DNA from: Flavobacteriales bacterium
GTDB taxonomy: Bacteria; Bacteroidota; Bacteroidia; Flavobacteriales_D; Crocinitomicaceae
NCBI GenBank assembly: GCA_009926125.1
Contig: RFPM01000004.1
Coordinates: 1 to 58,889 of the forward strand
DNA length: 58,889 nt
Reading direction: 5' to 3'
A model generated the notes under the pieces. It was given only the letters and a program-made list of their open reading frames with translations. It was not told the origin of the DNA and made no database searches. Shown piece by piece: positions 18,928-26,780 of this stretch (position 1 is its first letter; the number at the start of each line of letters is the position of its first letter). The position numbers and the translations under genes are program-made.

Positions 18928-21029
18928 TAATCTTTTATAAAACGTTTAGTGTACGTTTTTCCTTCAAAAGTAAGATTCATTAGGTAAATTCCTTTTGAGA
19001 AATTTTTAATGTCAATCGCTTTTTTAACAAATCCATTTAGATTCTTTAAAGACTGAGATTGAATAGTTTTTCCAACAATATCAATAATGTCTATTGTGAC
19101 ATATGCATCTTTTCTAGTATTGAAATTTACTTCGAATTGACCATTGTTAGGATTAGGAAAAAGAGAAATAGAATTTTTAAATGCTACATCTTCACCAAGA
19201 GCTGCACATGATTCAACCACTGCAGACACCTCAACACGTGGACTAGTACATGTGCCATTTTCAGTTAAAATCTCCCAATCATATAAATAATAGTAATAAG
19301 AAGCACCAGCAGACGCACCTGTTATGGATAATAATCCTGGTAATTCATAAGGGTAGATTGCAGAATTATTATTACGATATAAACCAGATACAGTCATTGC
19401 TGTAACACCTAATCTCAAGTTACTATCAGCAGGGACAGAAAAATTTAAATTTACCCTACTTGCACCTGCTGGAACGGCAAGCATTAAAGATTGAAGTGTA
19501 GCACCTGTACTATTTTGAAGAGCGAAAGTTATGTTACCAGCATTTTGAGAATATATTAATGCAGACTTAAGCGTGAAGTTTTGTAAGGCATTGAAAACAT
19601 TGTATTGAATTGACGTAGAATAACCACCACCACCAATACCATTTGTATGTGGCTCCGCGTAAGTTGAATCCATATATGTATCTGTATTATCAACAAAGTA
19701 AGAAGTTGTAGCATTCAAAACTGGAGTTGTAAAACTTGAACCTGTTCCAAGCATGTTATTTTGAGCGTCATACCAAGAAATAGTTCCTGTTCCATTAGCA
19801 GTTAGTGTCATTGCTCCTTCTACACAAACTGTATCGCCAGAAACTGATGGTGCATTTGGAATCACACTATTTATAATAAATGGAGCAGAAGATGTTGTTC
19901 CACAATAATTTGTTACTGTACATGAATAGCTTCCTGCTTGAGAAACAGTAATGTTTTGAGTTGTATCTCCAGTTGACCACAAGAAAGAACTTCCTGCAGT
20001 TACACTTAAAGAAACACTTCCACCAGAACATAAGTTATTAGATCCGCTTGATGATATTTTAGGGGCTTGAGTAGAATTAGCTTGATGTTGCATTGTTAAT
20101 GTTACTGGTACAGCAGTAAAATTATTATCATCTCTTTCTTCTTGGAAATAATTATTCTTATCAACTTCCATAACGATATAATAATTACCATTACAAGTGT
20201 TTTCTGGAACATTAATCCACATACCATCTAGATGCTTTCCATAAACATCCGTCCAACCAGAAGAAATCCCTTGCTCTGTAACAGAACAATTGTAAGACCC
20301 TCCTCCTAAATTCCAATTTGGAAAATCAACGTTCTGTAAAATAGTGCCTTGATTATAAATTGTATTTTCATCTCGGCAATGACCATAATAAGTACTTCCA
20401 GTTGATGTACCACATTGACCATAATCCATTAAACAAAAACCTATTTTAGCTCCTTCACCAACAATTGGCCATGATAAGGGATTTGGATCTGAAGTTGGAA
20501 TTCTTAGCGTCATTACAGCCCAGTCATTCACATGATTGTGGCCATGAGATGGATGATAAGCCATACTCCCTGTCCAACGATCAACGTAGCTCATTTGAGT
20601 ACTATCTTTTTTATAAATACGTTGATTTAACAATTGCTTCGGATTAATTATTCCATTTGGACAAGTAAAATCTCCTGTTGCAGCTACGTTAAAAATAGTA
20701 TCAGAACCACAAATAAAAGCTCTTTTTCCGTTTGCATCTACACCTCTTACTGTAAATGATCCATGACCAATATTTGGTGTTGAACCAGTTACGCGTAATC
20801 TTCCGTCGTCAGGCCCTTGTCCATTATAATTAGTGCCAGCATTTGATTGTGGATATTCAGTCCAACCGCCATTCGCAATACCTTTCCAAGAGGCCGTAAT
20901 ATCTGGTAAAAGTAAACAGTTTTGCGTTCCATCATCACACACACAAGAAGTGGCATTTGTTGTCGTACATTGAGAATAGAGATAATTTACATTAAGAGCA
21001 AGAGCAATTAATAGAGTAGAAATTTTCAT
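18927..21029 (-). CDS. Lysyl-oxidase-like copper amine oxidase with Ig-like segments and T9SS type A sorting domain
   Basis: YHPSHGHNHVNDW (Cu His cluster), AKIGFCLMD and TEQGISSGWTDVYGKHLDGMWINVPENTCNGNYYIVMEVDKNNYFQEERDDNNF align with lysyl oxidase; C-term ISLFPNPNNGQFEVNFN...KGIYLMNLTFEGKTYTKRFIKD is a T9SS type A CTD. Confidence 0.85.
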   Translation of the reverse strand: MKISTLLIALALNVNYLYSQCTTTNATSCVCDDGTQNCLLLPDITASWKGIANGGWTEYPQSNAGTNYNGQGPDDGRLRVTGSTPNIGHGSFTVRGVDANGKRAFICGSDTIFNVAATGDFTCPNGIINPKQLLNQRIYKKDSTQMSYVDRWTGSMAYHPSHGHNHVNDWAVMTLRIPTSDPNPLSWPIVGEGAKIGFCLMDYGQCGTSTGSTYYGHCRDENTIYNQGTILQNVDFPNWNLGGGSYNCSVTEQGISSGWTDVYGKHLDGMWINVPENTCNGNYYIVMEVDKNNYFQEERDDNNFTAVPVTLTMQHQANSTQAPKISSSGSNNLCSGGSVSLSVTAGSSFLWSTGDTTQNITVSQAGSYSCTVTNYCGTTSSAPFIINSVIPNAPSVSGDTVCVEGAMTLTANGTGTISWYDAQNNMLGTGSSFTTPVLNATTSYFVDNTDTYMDSTYAEPHTNGIGGGGYSTSIQYNVFNALQNFTLKSALIYSQNAGNITFALQNSTGATLQSLMLAVPAGASRVNLNFSVPADSNLRLGVTAMTVSGLYRNNNSAIYPYELPGLLSITGASAGASYYYYLYDWEILTENGTCTSPRVEVSAVVESCAALGEDVAFKNSISLFPNPNNGQFEVNFNTRKDAYVTIDIIDIVGKTIQSQSLKNLNGFVKKAIDIKNFSKGIYLMNLTFEGKTYTKRFIKD

Positions 21030-21053
21030 TGTTTATATTATTAGTATTTATTT

Positions 21054-21061
21054 CAAATATA
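21054..21061 (-). promoter_or_regulatory. TATATTTG -7-like element upstream of the LOX-like/propeller operon
   Basis: Reverse strand TATATTTG 24 nt before the ATG at 21029. Confidence 0.45.
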
Positions 21062-21103
21062 AATTTAATCTTTTATTTCTCTTACAACAAAAAAAAAAAG
21101 AAA

Positions 21104-22147
21104 TTATATTTTTCTCAGGTTAAATTCTTTAAAAAGTTGTTCTGCGGCAATAAATGCTGATAGCTTTCCATTTGCAACTTTTTGCTCAGCAATTAAGAAT
21201 TTATTTTTCCATTTATTATTCCCAAAAAAATCTTGCTTTAAAAGGTTTGAAAGACATTCTTTTAAAAGAGTAATTTCCTGTAATCTTCGATTTTCATCAA
21301 GCCATGCACTTAGGACTATTTTATTAAAATAATTTTCAGTTGCTTCCAAAACTTCATGTAAACCGACTCCTGACACACTACTTGAAATTAGAGCTTGAGT
21401 AGTCCAAGTACTTGGTTTACTTGGAAATAAATGAAGTGCATTTGCATATTGACTTCTAGCATTCTTGGCATTTTGCAAATTATCTCCATCAGCCTTTGTA
21501 ATAACCAATAAATCTGCCATTTCCATTATCCCTCTTTTAATTCCTTGAAGTTCGTCTCCAGCTCCAGACAACATTAAAAGTAAAAAGAAATCAACCATTG
21601 AATGAACTACAGTTTCAGATTGACCAACTCCAACTGTTTCAATAAAAATAATATCAAAGCCAGCAGCTTCACAAAGTAAAATGGCTTCACGTGTATTGAG
21701 AGCTACACCACCCAAATTATTTCGCGTTGCACTTGGACGAATAAATACATTCTCTTGTTGTGAGAGCCAAGGCATTCGTGTTTTATCTCCTAATATACTT
21801 CCGCCAGAAACATTCGAAGAGGGATCAATTGCCAAAACAGCCAATTTCAATCCTTTTTCTAAAATTATTTTTCCAAAAGCGTCAATAAAAGTACTTTTTC
21901 CAACACCTGGAACACCTGTTATTCCAATTCTCCAGGCTTTCTTATTGAGATCCGAACAACTTTTAATTAACTTATTGGCTTCTTTTCTATCCTCTGAAAC
22001 CTGACTTTCTACTAAAGTAATAGCTGAACTTAAAGCCCCACGATTTCCGCTTATTAGTGCAGGAAAGAGCAAAGCAGCTGACAAACTTTGTTTGTGTGTT
22101 TTTCGTTTGTAAAACCAATCATCCAACTGTTTTTGACTAGGCATCAA
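21104..22147 (-). CDS. meaB: Methylmalonyl-CoA mutase-associated GTPase MeaB/ArgK family
   Basis: GITGVPGVGKSTFIDAFG P-loop, AIDPSSNVSGGSILGDKTRM, FIETVGVGQSE, ADLLVITKADGDN. Confidence 0.95.
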   Translation of the reverse strand: MMPSQKQLDDWFYKRKTHKQSLSAALLFPALISGNRGALSSAITLVESQVSEDRKEANKLIKSCSDLNKKAWRIGITGVPGVGKSTFIDAFGKIILEKGLKLAVLAIDPSSNVSGGSILGDKTRMPWLSQQENVFIRPSATRNNLGGVALNTREAILLCEAAGFDIIFIETVGVGQSETVVHSMVDFFLLLMLSGAGDELQGIKRGIMEMADLLVITKADGDNLQNAKNARSQYANALHLFPSKPSTWTTQALISSSVSGVGLHEVLEATENYFNKIVLSAWLDENRRLQEITLLKECLSNLLKQDFFGNNKWKNKFLIAEQKVANGKLSAFIAAEQLFKEFNLRKI

Positions 22148-22154
22148 AGAATTT

Positions 22155-23279
22155 TTAGTTATTCAAAACTAAGTTACGATAAATTTCCTCGTAAAGAGGT
22201 AGTATTTTCTCCAAACTAAATTCCTTGGAACGTTCTTTTGCATTGATTTTAAAGGTGGGCAAATTATCTGAATGAAGTAAATGAATCATATTTTTAGCCA
22301 TATCTTCAACATCACCAACATTTGATAAATATCCCGAAAATCCATGAATATTTACTTCTGGAATTCCTCCGGTATTTGAGGATATAACAGGAACTCCAAC
22401 TGCCATTGCCTCTAAAGCAGCAAGTCCAAAACTCTCTGTTTCAGATGGTAAAAGGAAAACATCTGCAATTTCAAGTACATGAGTTGTATCTCTAACTTTC
22501 CCCAAGAAAATAACCTTGTCGCACAAATTGAATTCGCGGCATAAGCGCTCGCACAAATAGCGTTCTGGACCGTCACCAACTAGAATCAACTTTGAAGGAA
22601 TAGCTTTATTAAGCAAAGCAAAAACACGAACAACATCATCAACACGCTTTACCTTTCTAAAATTTGAAATATGACAAACAATACGCTCTCCATCTGAAGC
22701 ATATTTTAGACGCATGTGTTCTGAAAAAACTGATTTTTCAGTTTCAGGAACTACAAAATTTGAGATAACATGAATGTTTCTTTTTACATTAAAATGCTCA
22801 TAAGTTGCTGCTTTTAAACTTTCAGAAACAGCAGTGACAGCATCTGATTCATTTATACAAAACGTAATTACCGGCTCAAATGATGGGTCCCGACCAACTA
22901 AGGTAATATCTGTTCCATGAAGGGTTGTAACAAATGGAATATTAATCCCTTGAGATTTTAAAATTTGCTTTGCCATAAAAGCAGCAGATGCATGAGGGAT
23001 TGCATAATGAACATGTAAAATATCCAGTTTTTCAAAACGGACAACATCTACCATTTTACTCGCTAACTCCGTTTCATAAGGTTGAAATTCAAAAAGTGGG
23101 TAATCAGAAACTACAACCTCGTGGTAAAAAATATTCTCTCGGAAACTTCCAAGTCTCACAGGTTGTGAATAAGTGATGAAATGAATCTCATGACCTTTTA
23201 GGGCCAATGCTTTTCCTAATTCTGTTCCAACTACACCGCTCCCACCGAATGTTGGGTAAAGAACCATTCCGATTTTCAT
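22155..23279 (-). CDS. bshA: N-acetyl-alpha-D-glucosaminyl L-malate synthase BshA (GT4)
   Basis: MKIGMVLYPTFGGSGVVGTELGKALALKGHEIHFITYSQPVRL and HVHYAIPHASAAFMAKQIL...TTLHGTDITLVG are characteristic of BshA. Confidence 0.95.
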   Translation of the reverse strand: MKIGMVLYPTFGGSGVVGTELGKALALKGHEIHFITYSQPVRLGSFRENIFYHEVVVSDYPLFEFQPYETELASKMVDVVRFEKLDILHVHYAIPHASAAFMAKQILKSQGINIPFVTTLHGTDITLVGRDPSFEPVITFCINESDAVTAVSESLKAATYEHFNVKRNIHVISNFVVPETEKSVFSEHMRLKYASDGERIVCHISNFRKVKRVDDVVRVFALLNKAIPSKLILVGDGPERYLCERLCREFNLCDKVIFLGKVRDTTHVLEIADVFLLPSETESFGLAALEAMAVGVPVISSNTGGIPEVNIHGFSGYLSNVGDVEDMAKNMIHLLHSDNLPTFKINAKERSKEFSLEKILPLYEEIYRNLVLNN

Positions 23280-23283
23280 TTTT

Positions 23284-23868
23284 CTAAGGAATTTTAAAGA
23301 GAAATGTTAAGCGATAAATAACAGGATAAATTTTTGTAACCACGCCGGCTTGGTTTTTTTGTTTGAAAAAGTATGAACTACGGAAAGGACTATTTTTAGC
23401 ATTAATAAGATCGTACAGAATGCCAGCATTTATTCCAATTACCTTATTGACTCGAATTAAAAAGCCTCCCCCAAGAAATAAAGTAGGCGCCCATTTTTTT
23501 GAAGTCAATTGTTGATTTGGCGTTGCGAAACTGTATGGACTTCTAAGATATTCAAATTCAACTGCCCCATAAACAGTGCTTTTTCCTTTTGATTTATAAC
23601 GAATATGAGCAAAAGCACCACCCCCATAAACAGTTTGAGAATAAGAATTCCCCAAATTATTAGACCAATTGCGTTGTATTCGAAAAGATGGGCCTACTGC
23701 TATATTTTCATTTAGGATAAAACCATACTTTGGACCGATTGCAAAGGATCCACTTTGATTGGATGCTCCAAAATATCCCTCAATACCAAGTTCTTGTGAT
23801 GTTACATCTATTTGAGCTGTTATATCTTGAATTGTAAAAATTAAAAAAACAAATAAAAACTTTTTCAT
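23284..23868 (-). CDS. Outer-membrane beta-barrel-like protein, unknown function
   Basis: Signal peptide MKKFLFVFLIFTIQDITAQ; alternating amphipathic strands, GGGAFAHIRYKSKGKSTVYGAVEFEYLRSPYS. Confidence 0.7.
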   Translation of the reverse strand: MKKFLFVFLIFTIQDITAQIDVTSQELGIEGYFGASNQSGSFAIGPKYGFILNENIAVGPSFRIQRNWSNNLGNSYSQTVYGGGAFAHIRYKSKGKSTVYGAVEFEYLRSPYSFATPNQQLTSKKWAPTLFLGGGFLIRVNKVIGINAGILYDLINAKNSPFRSSYFFKQKNQAGVVTKIYPVIYRLTFLFKIP

Positions 23869-23892
23869 ACCCTATTATTTAGAAGATTTCTA

Positions 23893-23900
23893 CAAAGATA
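23893..23900 (-). promoter_or_regulatory. TATCTTTG -7-like element, reverse strand (promoter toward 23868 gene)
   Basis: Reverse complement of CAAAGATA; 24 nt before the ATG at 23868. Confidence 0.5.
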
Positions 23901-23933
23901 AGTTCTTTTAGGTCAATACAAATAACTTCTTTC

Positions 23934-23941
23934 TATCTTTG
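23934..23941 (+). promoter_or_regulatory. TATCTTTG -7-like element, forward strand (folD promoter)
   Basis: TAnnTTTG match 13 nt before folD ATG at 23955. Confidence 0.5.
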
Positions 23942-23954
23942 TAAAAACATTTAT

Positions 23955-24833
23955 ATGCAACTACTTGATGGGAAATCTTGCGCAGCTGAAATTCGCTCAG
24001 AGTTGAGAGAAATTGTTCGCTTACGCAAGTTAGAAAATAAAAAAGTTCCTCATTTAACGGCAATAATTGTTGGGCAGAATGGTGGATCTATTTCCTATGT
24101 AAATGCAAAAGTTGCCGCATGCGAAGAAATTGGTTTTGAAAGCACCCTTATTTCCTTTGATGAATCAATAAGTGAGGAAGATTTATTAAAAAAAATTCTA
24201 GAACTGAACAGCAATATAGATATTGATGGTTTTATCGTTCAACTTCCTTTACCAAGTCATATTAACGAATTAAAAATAACGCAAGCAATAGATCCTAAAA
24301 AAGATGTTGATGGATTTCATCCTCAAAATTTAGGAAATATGATGCTCAATATTCCGAGCTTCTTACCCGCTACACCCGCTGGAATAATTGAACTTATTTC
24401 TCGAAATAACATCGAAACTGAAGGAAAAAATTGTGTGGTTATCGGAAGAAGTAACATCGTTGGAATGCCGCTTTCTATTATGTTAGCTCGGAATTCAAAT
24501 CCTGGGAATTGTACTGTAACTTTGGCGCATTCAAAAACAAAAAATCTAACGGAAATTTGTCGGAATGCAGATATTTTAATAGCTGCTATTGGAAAACCTG
24601 AATTTGTTACAAAAGAGATGGTAAAAGAAGGTGCTGTAGTTATTGACGTTGGCACTACTCGTGTTGAAGATCCTTCAAGAGAAAGAGGTTGGCGCTTATG
24701 TGGGGATGTTAAATTTGATGAAGTGGCTGAAAAGTGTAGCTTTATTACACCTGTTCCTGGAGGTATAGGGCCAATGACGATTGCATCCTTAATGATGAAT
24801 ACCCTAAAAGCTCTTGAACTTCAAGGAAAATGA
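23955..24833 (+). CDS. folD: Bifunctional methylenetetrahydrofolate dehydrogenase/cyclohydrolase
   Basis: VGQNGGSISYVNAKVAACEEIGFES, GFIVQLPLPSHI, DVDGFHPQNLGNM, VVIGRSNIVGMPLS, TPVPGGIGPMTIASLMMNT. Confidence 0.98.
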   Translation: MQLLDGKSCAAEIRSELREIVRLRKLENKKVPHLTAIIVGQNGGSISYVNAKVAACEEIGFESTLISFDESISEEDLLKKILELNSNIDIDGFIVQLPLPSHINELKITQAIDPKKDVDGFHPQNLGNMMLNIPSFLPATPAGIIELISRNNIETEGKNCVVIGRSNIVGMPLSIMLARNSNPGNCTVTLAHSKTKNLTEICRNADILIAAIGKPEFVTKEMVKEGAVVIDVGTTRVEDPSRERGWRLCGDVKFDEVAEKCSFITPVPGGIGPMTIASLMMNTLKALELQGK

Positions 24834-25039
24834 ATACACATTTTAAAATCGAAGGAGAATACATTGAACTTATGGCTTTGCTAAAAGCTCTGGGAATAGC
24901 TCAAACAGGTGGTCATGCTAAGCATATTGTAGATTCTGGAATCGTTTATCGGAATGGCTCGATTGAGACAAGAAGACGAGCGAAATTAATCAAAGGAGAT
25001 AAAATTCTAATTGAGAAAATGTTTATTAATTTGATTTAG
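24830..25039 (+). CDS. Small S4-domain RNA-binding protein (YbcJ/YaaA type)
   Basis: FKIEGEYIELMALLKALGIAQTGGHAKHIVDSGIVYRNGSIETRRRAKLIKGDKI; ATGA overlap with folD. Confidence 0.88.
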   Translation: MNTHFKIEGEYIELMALLKALGIAQTGGHAKHIVDSGIVYRNGSIETRRRAKLIKGDKILIEKMFINLI

Positions 25040-25064
25040 TTAATCGATTGAAATAAATTAAATG

Positions 25065-25724
25065 CTAATTCACTTTCTTCCCAGCAGGAATTCCCAAATC
25101 AATTGTTCGATTTAGAGCTCCTTCAACTATCGAAATTCCATTATTTGCAGATTTTACTTTCAACCAACCGTACTGATAACCATTTTCTTTTATGACTCGA
25201 TAACCGATATAATGTTCTCCTAAATAATTACACGAAAAAGGTGCACTTGGAACAGTCAAAGCGAAAGTGATAGCAGTAGACCAAGCTTTAGTTGAATCAA
25301 GGATGTCATTTAAGTTTAAGGTATCTACTTGATTGTACAATCCACTTTTTGTAAATTGAATGTCACTTTGAACAGAGGCTAAAATAATGCTGTGTCTATA
25401 ATTCACACATGGGAAACTTGCACTCAAAAATTCATACCAACTTTGCGCACTGATGTAACAGTCAATAATTAAATCATTATTCAAATCTAGGGAATCAACA
25501 TCTAAAGAATCAGAAGGTGATGGAATCAGTCCACAACCTGCGGGATGATTAATAAAAGCATCAATGGAACTAACTACCCGATTTGTATCAAAATCCAATT
25601 GTATTATATCAAAAACCTTGGGTTTTAAAATAGTTTTATCTTTTTTACAAGAACAAAATAAAAGAAGCAATCCAAAGAAAAAACTTAAGATAACTTTACT
25701 TAATATACCTAAAATCTTGTCCAT
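25065..25724 (-). CDS. Putative lipoprotein, unknown function
   Basis: Lipoprotein-like signal FFFGLLLLFCSCKKDK; no recognised family. Start overlaps the M42 gene end by 29 nt. Confidence 0.7.
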   Translation of the reverse strand: MDKILGILSKVILSFFFGLLLLFCSCKKDKTILKPKVFDIIQLDFDTNRVVSSIDAFINHPAGCGLIPSPSDSLDVDSLDLNNDLIIDCYISAQSWYEFLSASFPCVNYRHSIILASVQSDIQFTKSGLYNQVDTLNLNDILDSTKAWSTAITFALTVPSAPFSCNYLGEHYIGYRVIKENGYQYGWLKVKSANNGISIVEGALNRTIDLGIPAGKKVN

Positions 25725-26775
25725 CTTGAATTGTTTTTAGCGTTTCATAAATTAGGCGAATACAATTCTCAACATCTTCTTTTTGTACCATTTCAACGGT
25801 TGTATGCATGTATCTTAAAGGTAAAGAAATTAATGCGCTTGGCACACCTTCATTTGAATAAGCAAAAGCATCTGTATCAGTCCCTGTAGAACGAGATACT
25901 GCCGCTCGCTGAAAAGGAATCTTATTTTTTTGTGCAACTGAAATAATTTGCTTTAAAAAATTTGTTTGCACAGCCGGACCATACGTTAATACAGGACCAT
26001 CTCCTGACTTCTGATCTCCATTTTCTATTTTATCAACCATCGGCGTGCTTGTGTCATGACAAACATCTGTAACCAATGCAAGATGAGGTTTAATTCTGTG
26101 AGCAATCATTTCTGCACCTCTAAGTCCAATTTCTTCTTGAACTGCATTTACAACATACAAGGTAAATGGAAGTGTAATTTTTTCTTCTTTTAACATACGA
26201 GCAACTTCAGCAATCATGAAGCCACCTACTCGATTATCTAATGCTCTACCAACGTATTTGTTTTTATTAAGAAGCATAAACTCATCTTCAAATGTTGCTA
26301 CGCAACCAACATGAACTCCTAAATCCTCTACTTCTTTTTTGCTAGCACAACCGCAGTCGAGAGAGATATTCTTCATACTTGGAGTTTCTTCTTTTTGCTG
26401 TCTCGTATGAATTGCTGGCCAACCAAAAACAGCCTTAACAATTCCTTTGTCTGTATAGATGTTAACACGTTTTGACGGTGCAATCATATGGTCGGAGCCA
26501 CCATTTCGCTTGAGGTAGATAAAGCCATCTTTTGTAATGTAGTGAACAAACCAAGAAATCTCATCAGCATGCGCTTCTATCACAACTCGGTAATCTTTTC
26601 CAGGATTGATTATCCCTGCTACTGAACCATAATTATCTGTAAAATAATCGTCAACATAAGGTTTAATATATTCTAACCATAATTTTTGACCTTCTGATTC
26701 AAATCCTGTAGGACTTGAATTATTAAGATATTTCTCTAAAAATTTCTCTGACTTTACTGTAATAATCTTTTTCAT
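25696..26775 (-). CDS. M42 family metallopeptidase (glutamyl aminopeptidase/cellulase M-like)
   Basis: VIEAHADEISWFVHYI, GRALDNRVGGFMIAE, NAVQEEIGLRGAEM, STGTDTDAFAYSNEGVPSALISLPLRYMHTTVE. The ORF-track start at 26835 adds a 20-aa extension overlapping the upstream gene; ATG at 26775 is preferred. Confidence 0.9.
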   Translation of the reverse strand: MKKIITVKSEKFLEKYLNNSSPTGFESEGQKLWLEYIKPYVDDYFTDNYGSVAGIINPGKDYRVVIEAHADEISWFVHYITKDGFIYLKRNGGSDHMIAPSKRVNIYTDKGIVKAVFGWPAIHTRQQKEETPSMKNISLDCGCASKKEVEDLGVHVGCVATFEDEFMLLNKNKYVGRALDNRVGGFMIAEVARMLKEEKITLPFTLYVVNAVQEEIGLRGAEMIAHRIKPHLALVTDVCHDTSTPMVDKIENGDQKSGDGPVLTYGPAVQTNFLKQIISVAQKNKIPFQRAAVSRSTGTDTDAFAYSNEGVPSALISLPLRYMHTTVEMVQKEDVENCIRLIYETLKTIQDGQDFRYIK

Positions 26776-26780
26776 AATTT

